Shown here piece by piece: positions 54,277-62,332 of a stretch of DNA of 64,000 nt (position 1 is its first letter; each line of letters opens with the position of its first letter). This DNA comes from Candidatus Dependentiae bacterium. Lineage in GTDB: Bacteria > Babelota > Babeliae > Babelales > RVW-14. The DNA lies in NCBI GenBank assembly GCA_018266175.1, contig JAFEAY010000012.1, forward strand, positions 32,533-96,532, in the 5' to 3' direction. Below the pieces are notes generated by a model that saw only the letters and a list, made by a program, of their open reading frames with translations, did no database searches and was not told the DNA's origin. A program made the translations under genes and the position numbers.

Positions 54277-55488
54277 ATGCTTAACAAAATCAAATATTTT
54301 TTCTTCGCACTCCCAATTTTTGCTCTTGTTGCCTGGATTGGCAATTCAACGGTAAATTATTTTACGCATAATACTCCCCCAGAAATATCTTTTGTTGGCC
54401 TTGTTCATCAAGGTTCATATGCAGAAAAACTTTCCTGCGCAATAAAATCAACCGGAACGTACAAAGTGAAAACGCTCTCCGCTTGGCTTGATGGCAAAGA
54501 GTATGATCTTGGTGAAGCAAAATTTATTCGCAGAAAACTCTTTGAGTCTCCACTTTCAATCGACCTGGGAAATCTTGAAAATGGCCCTCATACTTTTGAA
54601 GTAGAAGCAACTGATTCAAGTTACAACCAAAATCAAGCACATGAAAAAGTAACGTTCTATGTTGATAATTTGCCCCTCAAAGCTGAATACCTTGAACCAC
54701 GTTACACCGTAGAACAAGGCAAAACATTGCATTTAAAAATGCAATTGAATAAGCCAATAGCCCAAGGACGCATTTCATTCTTATCCAAAGACTATTTTTT
54801 CTATCCAGAATCTGAAGGCTCAACACTGTATGAATGTTTTATTCCCATCGACTGCGAAGAAAAATCACTTGAAGTAACACCTCAAACTGAAATTGCTGAT
54901 GCTGTCGGTAATTCGCTTAAGCTTACCTGCGCTATCCAAGTAAAACCTTTTGCATTTAAAAAACAACGTGGATTCACCGTATCAGAAGAAAAGCTTGAGC
55001 AGGAAAAAGAGGTAAGCATGAATACCAAGATCTTGCGCGATGCAATTAATAAATGGGTTCAGGATTCACCAAAGAAAAAGCTCTGGAATGGCCCGTTTGA
55101 ATACCCAATCGAAGTTCAACGCGTTACTACACCGTTTGGCGAAGTCAGAACAACCCCACAGCGTGGCCGCTATCATCACAAAGGGCTTGACCTAGTCAAC
55201 CAACCCCGCTCTGTTGTATGGGCTGCACAGCATGGCAAAATAGTCATCAAAGACCGTTTCTTGATGACCGGCAACACAATTGTTATTGACCATGGCCTTG
55301 GTATTTTTACACTCTACGCGCATCTTGAAGATTTTGGAGATGTTAACGTAGGAGACACTGTTCAAAAAGGAAACCCAATTGGTCGCCTTGGCATGACCGG
55401 CTATGCATCGGGTTATCATTTACATTGGGAAATGCTCGTACAAGGTGTACAAGTTGATCCTGTTGAATGGACTTCAAATATCCACTAA
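54277..55488 (+). CDS. M23-family peptidase (LytM domain)
   Basis: 403 residues. An N-terminal membrane helix (FFALPIFALVAWIGN) anchors it. Residues ~30-240 look like beta-sandwich (Ig-like) domains. The C-terminal M23 domain has HHKGLDL and HLHW, giving the zinc ligands His, Asp and His. GNTIVIDHGLGIFTLYAHL is the middle block. It probably cleaves peptidoglycan crosslinks or acts as an envelope-remodelling factor. The presence of murG supports a peptidoglycan substrate. Confidence 0.92.
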   Translation: MLNKIKYFFFALPIFALVAWIGNSTVNYFTHNTPPEISFVGLVHQGSYAEKLSCAIKSTGTYKVKTLSAWLDGKEYDLGEAKFIRRKLFESPLSIDLGNLENGPHTFEVEATDSSYNQNQAHEKVTFYVDNLPLKAEYLEPRYTVEQGKTLHLKMQLNKPIAQGRISFLSKDYFFYPESEGSTLYECFIPIDCEEKSLEVTPQTEIADAVGNSLKLTCAIQVKPFAFKKQRGFTVSEEKLEQEKEVSMNTKILRDAINKWVQDSPKKKLWNGPFEYPIEVQRVTTPFGEVRTTPQRGRYHHKGLDLVNQPRSVVWAAQHGKIVIKDRFLMTGNTIVIDHGLGIFTLYAHLEDFGDVNVGDTVQKGNPIGRLGMTGYASGYHLHWEMLVQGVQVDPVEWTSNIH

Positions 55489-55507
55489 GAATTTTTAGAT
55501 TTATCTC

Positions 55508-55540
55508 AAAGCCCTTGGTCAAAAGCCTGGGGCTTTTTTA
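55508..55540 (+). terminator. Intrinsic terminator after the M23 gene
   Basis: AAAGCCC (55508-55514) and GGGCTTT (55530-55536) with extra pairing inside, followed by T. It overlaps the end of the convergent PilB/GspE gene. Confidence 0.8.
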
Positions 55541-56797
55541 TTCCTGAATAAGCGCCAAAAGTTCTTCAAGGCTGATGATCCCTTGTTCAACTTTTCTTAA
55601 TCCATCAGCAAATAAGCAAATCATACCTTGCGTTTGCGCATAGGTTTTAATCTCTGCAGGTGATGTTTTTTTTATGATCATTTCTTTGATGCGGTCATCA
55701 ACAACAAGTAACTCAAAAACACCAGTTCGACCTTTGTATCCAAGCTTAAAGCACGCGCGGCAACCAACCGGAACATAACAATCGGTCAACGATCGGCCTA
55801 AATAGCGTATTGCCGCTTCCTGAATACTTGCAGGAGCGTCAACTTTTTGCTTGCATGCAGAACACAAAACACGTACCAGCCGCTGGGCCATAACTCCAAT
55901 GACACTTGCACTCATCAAAAAAGGCTCAACGCCCATATCCAAAAGCCTTGAAAGCGCACCAACAGCATCATTAGTATGCAATGTACTCAAAACCAAGTGT
56001 CCTGTCAGAGCTGCTTCAACGGCAATGTGCACCGTTGGAATATCACGCACCTCACCAATCATCATGATGTCGGGATCCTGTCGAACCAGCGAACGAAGCC
56101 CATTTTCAAAACTGAAACCGGTTTTAAGATTAACCTGCGTCTGCGTAATCCCTTCAAGCTCGTACTCGATAGGATCCTCCATAGTAACAATATTTTTTCC
56201 AGGCTTATTGAGCGCTGATAGCACAGCATAGAGCGTTGTTGTCTTGCCAGCACCTGTTGGTCCAGTTACTAAAAAAAGCCCATGCTGATGCTTAATGATT
56301 GATAAAAGTTGACCGTACATCGCATCGGAAAAACCTAGCATGCTCAATGTAAGCAATCGCTCATCACGATCAAGAAGCCTGAGAACCATTTTTTCGCCAT
56401 AGAGCGATGGAAAAGTTGCCACACGAATATCAATAAACCTCTCGATGCTTGTTTGATCTTGATTGGTAAGTGCTACATGAATTTTACACTTACCATCCTG
56501 CGGAAGAAGATGCTGGGCAATATCCATTGCAGCAAGAACCTTAAGGCGAGCAATCACTTGCTCTTGATAAAGAATCGGAATTGGCTGCTGGTCATACAGC
56601 ACGCCATCAATACGAAAGCGAACTCGCACATGAGTATCACTTGGTTGAAGGTGAATATCGGAAGCATTCACCACAATTGCTTGGTACAATAAGGCATCCA
56701 CGAGTGTAACCACAGGGTCTTGCTGAAGATTACGCTTGATGCGCTCTTCTTGTCCGAGCAACGTATAAATTGCCTGCGCCATCCCCCGATGGTTCAT
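55538..56797 (-). CDS. GspE/PilB-type secretion or pilus ATPase
   Basis: 419 residues. Motifs: Walker A GPTGAGKTTTLYA, Asp-rich and His boxes (LVLSTLHTNDAVGAL), Walker B DIMMIGEVRD, and the zinc CxxC pair (CSACKQ, CRACFKLGYKGRTGVFELL). The N-terminal MshEN/GspE-N domain is absent, so it is shorter than typical PilB. It powers assembly of type IV pili or a type II secretion system. No pilin or secretin gene is adjacent. Confidence 0.92.
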   Translation of the reverse strand: MNHRGMAQAIYTLLGQEERIKRNLQQDPVVTLVDALLYQAIVVNASDIHLQPSDTHVRVRFRIDGVLYDQQPIPILYQEQVIARLKVLAAMDIAQHLLPQDGKCKIHVALTNQDQTSIERFIDIRVATFPSLYGEKMVLRLLDRDERLLTLSMLGFSDAMYGQLLSIIKHQHGLFLVTGPTGAGKTTTLYAVLSALNKPGKNIVTMEDPIEYELEGITQTQVNLKTGFSFENGLRSLVRQDPDIMMIGEVRDIPTVHIAVEAALTGHLVLSTLHTNDAVGALSRLLDMGVEPFLMSASVIGVMAQRLVRVLCSACKQKVDAPASIQEAAIRYLGRSLTDCYVPVGCRACFKLGYKGRTGVFELLVVDDRIKEMIIKKTSPAEIKTYAQTQGMICLFADGLRKVEQGIISLEELLALIQE

Positions 56798-56853
56798 GTA
56801 CCCTACCTTTTTTATATCATAAGAAATCTAAGCCTGATTACCGTGCGCTCTTT

Positions 56854-57264
56854 TTAGCCAAGTCGATATCCCAACAAAAAGCCAATCACCACGGTCACTG
56901 TTGCTAAAACATTAAGCTTTACCCAGTCAATCAAACTCATTCCCATAATTTTTGCTATTGTTTGAACATCAACTTCTGGAGTAAACCCAAAAAGGCCTTT
57001 AATCGCTGACCAATCGATCGTTACCATGTTATTGTAATGCAACGCAAAAACCAAAAGCGCTGCAATAATCGAGGAAACAAAAATAATTTTAAGGTACTTT
57101 TTCAAGACAAGTCCAGCTGCAAAGCTCAGTCCAAAAAAGATGATTGCTTCAACTGCCTGAGCCGATGAACCGCCTATTTTCTCTGATACTGTTTTCAGAT
57201 CAAAGGAATTCCAGAAACTTTTAATTTGATCCATAAATGAAGCAACGTGTGATTCAACCGCCAT
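56854..57264 (-). CDS. Small membrane protein, unknown family
   Basis: 136 residues with about three hydrophobic helices (AIIFFGLSFAAGLVL, IIFVSSIIAALLVFAL, VLATVTVVIGFLLGYRLG). An amphipathic N-terminus (SFMDQIKSFWNSFDLKTV) could lie on the membrane surface. The overall pattern recalls FUN14-like small membrane proteins, but the resemblance is weak. It sits 56 nt upstream of the PilB/GspE gene on the same strand. Confidence 0.7.
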   Translation of the reverse strand: MAVESHVASFMDQIKSFWNSFDLKTVSEKIGGSSAQAVEAIIFFGLSFAAGLVLKKYLKIIFVSSIIAALLVFALHYNNMVTIDWSAIKGLFGFTPEVDVQTIAKIMGMSLIDWVKLNVLATVTVVIGFLLGYRLG

Positions 57265-57391
57265 GACATCTCCCCTGTATTTTTAAAAATTATGTTTCAA
57301 TATTACATTTTCAAGATAACAAAGACACAATGCAAAATTCAATACTATTCTGGATAAAAATTCAGAATATCAATAATAATAAACATCAATG

Positions 57392-57426
57392 AAAAAAGGC
57401 AGGAACGTGAAAGCACTATTCCTGCC
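57392..57426 (-). terminator. Intrinsic terminator after the HU gene
   Basis: On the minus strand GGCAGGAA pairs with TTCCTGCC around a 13-nt loop and is followed by six T (57397-57392). Confidence 0.9.
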
Positions 57427-57452
57427 GAAGACTTTTGAGCTTAAAATTACTT

Positions 57453-57725
57453 TTAGCTTACGATGTCTTTTAACTTTTTGCCTGGCTTGAATTTTGGAAC
57501 TTTCTTTGCAGGAATTTTCATCTTATTGCCTGTTGCTGGATTAATACCAACACGCTCTTTGCGGCGCATAACGGTAAAGGTACCAAAACCGGTCAAAACA
57601 ACTGATTTGCCTTTTTTCAAGGTGCCTTCAACAGCTTTGATGAAAGATTCAAGAGCATTTTTGCAAATCGTTTTAGAAAGTTTTGTTTCTTTAGCCATTT
57701 GCTCGATTAACGAAGCCTTGTTCAT
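57453..57725 (-). CDS. hup: HU-family DNA-binding protein
   Basis: 90 residues, the exact usual HU length. MNKASLIEQMAKETKLSKT at the start, GFGTFTVMRRKERVGINPATG for the beta-arm, and a basic KVPKFKPGKKLKD end are diagnostic. It bends and compacts DNA. It has GGAG before the ATG and its own terminator. Confidence 0.97.
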   Translation of the reverse strand: MNKASLIEQMAKETKLSKTICKNALESFIKAVEGTLKKGKSVVLTGFGTFTVMRRKERVGINPATGNKMKIPAKKVPKFKPGKKLKDIVS

Positions 57726-57810
57726 AACAAACTCCTCATCCTAAGGATGGATTTAAACGTTAGAAACCACACAACACACGTCAACACAAACAAATCTCTT
57801 TATCAAAGAC

Positions 57811-57839
57811 AGAATTGTTCATCCAATAACTTTTGTCAA
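57811..57839 (-). promoter_or_regulatory. Candidate HU promoter
   Basis: On the minus strand a perfect TTGACA (57839-57834) is followed after 17 bases by AATTCT (57816-57811), a weak -10. A second TTGACG at 57784-57779 lies closer to the gene. Either could serve. Confidence 0.3.
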
Positions 57840-57966
57840 GTATTGCCATCGATTTTCCGAGTATTCTGTCTTCTTGGAGAAATATTTTTCTAAAATATCT
57901 GACTACAACATTACTTGCAAAAATTAATACAATGCGTTTTTTGAATAGATTCGGAGAGAGTAAAGC

Positions 57967-57996
57967 GGAGTTTATCCTGAGCCTGTCGAAGTGATA
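57967..57996 (+). repeat. Dispersed repeat with TCCTGAGCCTGTCGAAG core
   Basis: TATCCTGAGCCTGTCGAAG at 57973-57991 matches a short element seen between genes in many bacterial genomes (complement: CTTCGACAGGCTCAGGATA). TTTATC and GATAAA flank it as a 6-bp inverted repeat. Only one copy was found in this window. Confidence 0.5.
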
Positions 57997-58146
57997 AAAC
58001 ACTCTATTTATTGCTCAAGCCCCGACGAAGCGTCCAGAATGAGCAGGATTCAAAATTATAGTGTGACAGCTTGTTCCTCGATTATATCGAGAATAAACTC
58101 TGCTTGCCAAATTGGCCTGTCATCCGTAGCCATGTAGTAGGTAGGA

Positions 58147-58234
58147 TGGTGCCGAGGGCCGGACTCGAACCGGCACGGGATTTTGTCCCGAGGGATTTTA
58201 AGTCCCTTGCGTCTACCTATTCCGCCACCCCGGC
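58147..58234 (-). tRNA. tRNA-Leu(UAA)
   Basis: Acceptor arm GCCGGGG/CCTCGGC (one wobble), encoded CCA end, long variable arm CGGGACAAAATCCCG and T arm GCCGGTTCGAGTCCGGC. The anticodon loop CTTAAAA gives UAA. A36-A37-A38 are all A, the recognition context for isopentenylation of A37. Class II structure fits Leu. Confidence 0.97.
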
Positions 58235-58255
58235 ACATTTCATGATTTCAAAATT

Positions 58256-58329
<74 letters not shown>

Positions 58330-58361
58330 TTTTTTTTACTTATTTCAAAGCCGCTTTAAGG

Positions 58362-59786
58362 CTAAACAAGAACACCAACCATATTAACGGGACCTGTTTC
58401 TTGTATACACAATTGAACAAAACTTCCAATCATATCGTCAGATCCTTGAAAGTGTACGCGAACGTTACCTTCAGTTCTTGCTAGAAGTTTATCATGTGCG
58501 ACACGTTTTTCAACTAAACATGTAAAAGTTTTTCCAATATTGTGTAAATTTTTTTCTAAACAGATCTCTTTTTGGCGTTCTTGCAACAATTCAAGCCATT
58601 TTTGTTTATCTTGATAGGTACTTGTATCTTCCATATTTGCAGCACGCGTATATTTCCGTGGTGAGTAAATGAAAGAATAAACTAAATCGTACTTAACTTT
58701 TTCCATCAATTCACGCGTAGCCAGGTAATCCTCTTCAGTCTCTCCTGGAAATCCAACAATAATATCTGTTGAAATTGTTGCACCAGGAAGCAGCTCACGA
58801 ATCCAGCCAATCTGCTCAAGATACTGTGCTGCTGTATAGTTACGCTTCATCAAATCAAGAATGCGATCTGATCCCGATTGTACAGGAAAATGGACATACC
58901 CAGGAAGCTTATCGCGATGCTGAGCAATTACTTCAAAAAGTTCTCGCGTCATATCTTGAGGATGAGGACTGATCCATCGAACCCAAAATTGTCCCTCAAT
59001 TGCTGCTACACGTCGCATGAGTTCTGGAAATTTATGGCCTGTTTCTGGATCGATATAAGAATTAACATTTTGACCAATAAGCGTAATTTCTTTAGCGCCG
59101 TTGGCAATATCATGAGCAACACGGTCCAAAATTTGAGCCATTGGATAACTCACCTCGCCACCACGTGTAAATGGAACAATGCAATATGCACATGCTTTAT
59201 TACACCCGGTCATAATATTCACGTATGAACGGTTTACTTCTAAAGGCTTTTCAGCACCCGGTTTGTCCGCAATTTTCTTTTCAGCTTTCTTAAGGCCCAA
59301 CGATACAAAACGAGGTGTACTTAATAATTTTTTAAACTGTACCACTTTTTTAACATCGCGATCTTGACCACCCGATTTAACATTTAAATCAGGGGCGCTC
59401 TGAAACATTTGCTTGGTTGTTTCAAGATTCACGACGGCATCCATCAAATATGCCTTCAGAGTGTCATACTCTTCACGAGCCCCATACACAAAGTTAACGA
59501 GGTCAAAGCGCTGGTAAATCTCTTTTTTCTTATAACTGGCAACACATCCAATTACCCCAATTTTCATATAAGCACGAGCTTTTTTATGCTCGGCAAGCTC
59601 ACCAAGGTACGAGAAGAGTTTCTGCTCTGCCTTGTCACGTACCGCACAGGTATTGACAATAGCAAGGTCGGCTTGCTCTTCGTTTTGCACCTCTTTACAG
59701 CCAAGTTCATCCAAAAACTTTGCAAGGCCTTGAGAGTCTGCAACGTTGGCTTGACAGCCATAAGTTTTAAAAAAGTAGTTAATCAT
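58362..59786 (-). CDS. miaB: tRNA-2-methylthio-N6-dimethylallyladenosine synthase
   Basis: 474 residues with AGGAAG before the ATG. The N-terminal UPF0004 domain starts NYFFKTYGCQANVADS and has Cys ligands in NTCAVRD and VIGCVAS. The radical SAM motif is GCNKACAYCIVPFTRG. A TRAM-like domain ends the protein. It adds the methylthio group to i6A37 of tRNAs reading U-starting codons. Two such tRNAs (Leu-UAA, Cys-GCA) lie immediately downstream. The closely related RimO and MtaB are less likely because of the KTYGCQANVADS start. Confidence 0.94.
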   Translation of the reverse strand: MINYFFKTYGCQANVADSQGLAKFLDELGCKEVQNEEQADLAIVNTCAVRDKAEQKLFSYLGELAEHKKARAYMKIGVIGCVASYKKKEIYQRFDLVNFVYGAREEYDTLKAYLMDAVVNLETTKQMFQSAPDLNVKSGGQDRDVKKVVQFKKLLSTPRFVSLGLKKAEKKIADKPGAEKPLEVNRSYVNIMTGCNKACAYCIVPFTRGGEVSYPMAQILDRVAHDIANGAKEITLIGQNVNSYIDPETGHKFPELMRRVAAIEGQFWVRWISPHPQDMTRELFEVIAQHRDKLPGYVHFPVQSGSDRILDLMKRNYTAAQYLEQIGWIRELLPGATISTDIIVGFPGETEEDYLATRELMEKVKYDLVYSFIYSPRKYTRAANMEDTSTYQDKQKWLELLQERQKEICLEKNLHNIGKTFTCLVEKRVAHDKLLARTEGNVRVHFQGSDDMIGSFVQLCIQETGPVNMVGVLV

Positions 59787-60021
59787 CGCTTCCTAATACC
59801 AGCTTTATACCAGTTTTAAATCAAATTTCATTGGGCATTTCAGTATAAACGAGATCATAAAATGGGCAAGATCTCATAAAGCTGCCCAATTACTGAACCT
59901 GAGCTTCACGAAAGCATAAACAAGCACACCTTATTTATTGTTATTTTATTTTCAGTTGTAATATAATTAAATAAAATACATTGATTTATTTAAACATTTC
60001 ACAAGATAAATAGGTAACAGT

Positions 60022-62241
60022 ATGAAAATAAAATTTTTAGCGATTATCTTATTTTTTGGAATAAGCTCTCTATCATTTATTTCGGGCACCTGCAAAGCAA
60101 TGGATGTACATAAGAGTGAATCTATTATTGAAATAAACGAAAATCCAAACGAACATGAAGACTTTTTAATTAAAATAGAGAGCAAAAAAGCTGAACCGAT
60201 TCATAAACACCGGGAGCAACTCAAAATTCATAGAAGTGTACGGTGGTCAGCACAACAAAAAAAAGCTTCTCGTGCTCGAGCACAAGTAACCCAGATAAAA
60301 CGCTCGAAATGGAAAGCCCAAGCTGAACAAGAAGCTCTAGAAGAAGCAAAACTTCACATGCCTCTATGCATTTTCATGGATGATGAATCAGAAAATGAAT
60401 CCCCTTCAAAAAAAGAAATTTATCCCGTTTCTTATGATTTTATTAACGCTCTCAACGCAAAAACTATTCCTATTATTGTGAGCCATAGCCTCCTGCACAA
60501 TATTATTTATCGCAAGCGCAATAACACGAATTCAGAGGTTTTAAGCGATATTTCACTTTTAAACGCTGATTGGGATCTCTTTCTTGTTCCTGAAACACAA
60601 TTACTTCTTGCATTGCCAAAAACTCTAAGTCAGCAACAAAAAGATTATTTTAATACTGAGCCCTTAGAAGACCTCAATCACCTGCTTCCTATAGATGGCG
60701 ATCCCGATGAGTATGAGCAACTTTTACATAAAATTTTAAGCTATAAAGACTTATTTCCACAAGGCTTACCATTCGTAGAAGCTTATGATTTTAAACATAT
60801 TTTTAATGCTCAAAAAATTAAACATTACAACCCTATTTGGGACATTTTTTTAAGCGGTCATGGATATAAATTAGAAGCTATCGCAGATTTACCACTTGAT
60901 GTTTTTAGTGACCTTCTAACTTTTTTTGACACCAACCTTACCGTCGGTGTTGTGATGGTATCAAGTTGCTATGCTGGAGGAGTCAATTTAGAAGTGTCTC
61001 ATAGAAAGATCGATATTAACCAAAATCTTCTTCCTTACAAACTTCACTTTCCATACATTGTTGCATCGGTCGGGGAGATGGGAACCTCTGGACGCTATGA
61101 TTTTAAGACTTTAATGGAGTATGCAAAACATATAAAAACATTTGATAAAACAGCTTTGAACAATCTCCTTTCCACGCTCCATGCAAGCAAGAATGAATTA
61201 CTTCAAGCTCATAGAAACAAAACTATCCCCCAAATAATTTTACCGGGCGGCATAAAAATTCAGACACTTTATCCTGACGACGATATCACTATCATTGGAA
61301 AAGTTTTTTTAAAAAAACATGAACGTGAAAATAAGCCTATTATTACCTATGAAAAAATATTGCGTAATAAACAAGGAACACTCTCAAAACAAACAAAAAA
61401 CGGTGTAAAAAACATTTTAATATATCCAGCACGAATTAATGTCCCTCTGGAGATAAAGCCTATTTTGGGGCAAGATGATGCAGTTAACTTAATGAACTTT
61501 GATCTAAGAACACTTCCGAATGCCCAATTACTTCTCGATAAAGCAAGTAAAACAGCATGGTCAGACCGTAAAAAAGGTTTACAAAATTGGCTAACATTTT
61601 CAAAAACTCATGCATCCAATCTTTCTCATCTCTATTCATATGCAGATTCGGCACATCAAAACGCCAGTAAAAAAGAAAAATCTAAAGAGCCGTTAATTGT
61701 ATTTAAAACAAGTATTTCAGAACTTTTTCCAGCGCTGCTTTCTATGATTCATCGTGATACAACACACTTCATTCAAGAAATTATTCTCAATGATACACAG
61801 GGCAATTTTTCACAAGGAAAAATAATAGACTTTATTCGCCATGCACTACTCAACCAACAAAATCGTGAGTCAACAAAAAAAATTATTATAGATCAACTCA
61901 CAGGAAAAAATGATCTGAACCTTACCCTTGAAGCACTTCGAGTAAATTTGAAAAATCCAAACTTACACCCACTTGAAACTGCCTTACGCAAAATTTATGG
62001 TGAATACCCGGATACAATTGTACTTGAGAAATTAATAGTAGAAACAACAGGTGAAGTAGATCCTGAAACATTGGAAGCAACTGGCAAATGTAGTATCAAA
62101 TTTATGCTTAAAGACGGTTCCGCATGGGAATTGAAACATAATTTCAAAAATCCACCTGCAACTCCTTGGAATTTTCAAGAATATGATGCTAACGAGCATC
62201 TGAAAGTCTTTGAACAACTTAAACAAAAAATCCCCGAATAG
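60022..62241 (+). CDS. Secreted clan-CD (caspase/clostripain-like) cysteine peptidase
   Basis: 739 residues. Signal peptide at ~1-29 (LAIILFFGISSLSFISGTCKA). A basic helical stretch (~70-110) follows. The catalytic dyad of clan CD is visible: WDIFLSGHGYKLE with H280 and VVMVSSCYAGGVN with C316, 36 residues apart, each after a hydrophobic strand. A further block VASVGEMGTSGRYDF is typical of the region after the Cys. The C-terminal ~350 residues are helical with no recognised domain. It could cleave host or envelope proteins. Family placement (C11, C13, C14 or new) cannot be decided by eye. Confidence 0.78.
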   Translation: MKIKFLAIILFFGISSLSFISGTCKAMDVHKSESIIEINENPNEHEDFLIKIESKKAEPIHKHREQLKIHRSVRWSAQQKKASRARAQVTQIKRSKWKAQAEQEALEEAKLHMPLCIFMDDESENESPSKKEIYPVSYDFINALNAKTIPIIVSHSLLHNIIYRKRNNTNSEVLSDISLLNADWDLFLVPETQLLLALPKTLSQQQKDYFNTEPLEDLNHLLPIDGDPDEYEQLLHKILSYKDLFPQGLPFVEAYDFKHIFNAQKIKHYNPIWDIFLSGHGYKLEAIADLPLDVFSDLLTFFDTNLTVGVVMVSSCYAGGVNLEVSHRKIDINQNLLPYKLHFPYIVASVGEMGTSGRYDFKTLMEYAKHIKTFDKTALNNLLSTLHASKNELLQAHRNKTIPQIILPGGIKIQTLYPDDDITIIGKVFLKKHERENKPIITYEKILRNKQGTLSKQTKNGVKNILIYPARINVPLEIKPILGQDDAVNLMNFDLRTLPNAQLLLDKASKTAWSDRKKGLQNWLTFSKTHASNLSHLYSYADSAHQNASKKEKSKEPLIVFKTSISELFPALLSMIHRDTTHFIQEIILNDTQGNFSQGKIIDFIRHALLNQQNRESTKKIIIDQLTGKNDLNLTLEALRVNLKNPNLHPLETALRKIYGEYPDTIVLEKLIVETTGEVDPETLEATGKCSIKFMLKDGSAWELKHNFKNPPATPWNFQEYDANEHLKVFEQLKQKIPE

Positions 62242-62274
62242 AGCATCTTAATAGATGCTCTATTCGGGGATTTT
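62227..62274. terminator. Bidirectional terminator overlapping the peptidase stop codon
   Basis: Twenty-two-base perfect arms (core TCCCCGAATAGAGCATCT) around a TAAT loop, bordered by A and T runs. The TAG of the peptidase gene lies inside the left arm. Confidence 0.9.
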
Positions 62275-62332
62275 ATTAACACAAAGCAAAAGAACAGCTA
62301 AACGATAATCGCTTTATGCGTAAGTACTGCGC

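Larger units (their letters stand above)
57726..58146. other. Intergenic region between HU and tRNA-Leu
   Basis: 420 nt. It contains a candidate HU promoter (57811-57839), a dispersed repeat (57967-57996) and no believable gene. An open frame at 57781-58002 covers the repeat and is not supported. Confidence 0.6.

Noticed and set aside
57781..58002. Open frame of 73 codons between HU and the tRNAs
   Set aside because: It covers a dispersed repeat, lacks a ribosome-binding site and has no recognisable protein pattern.
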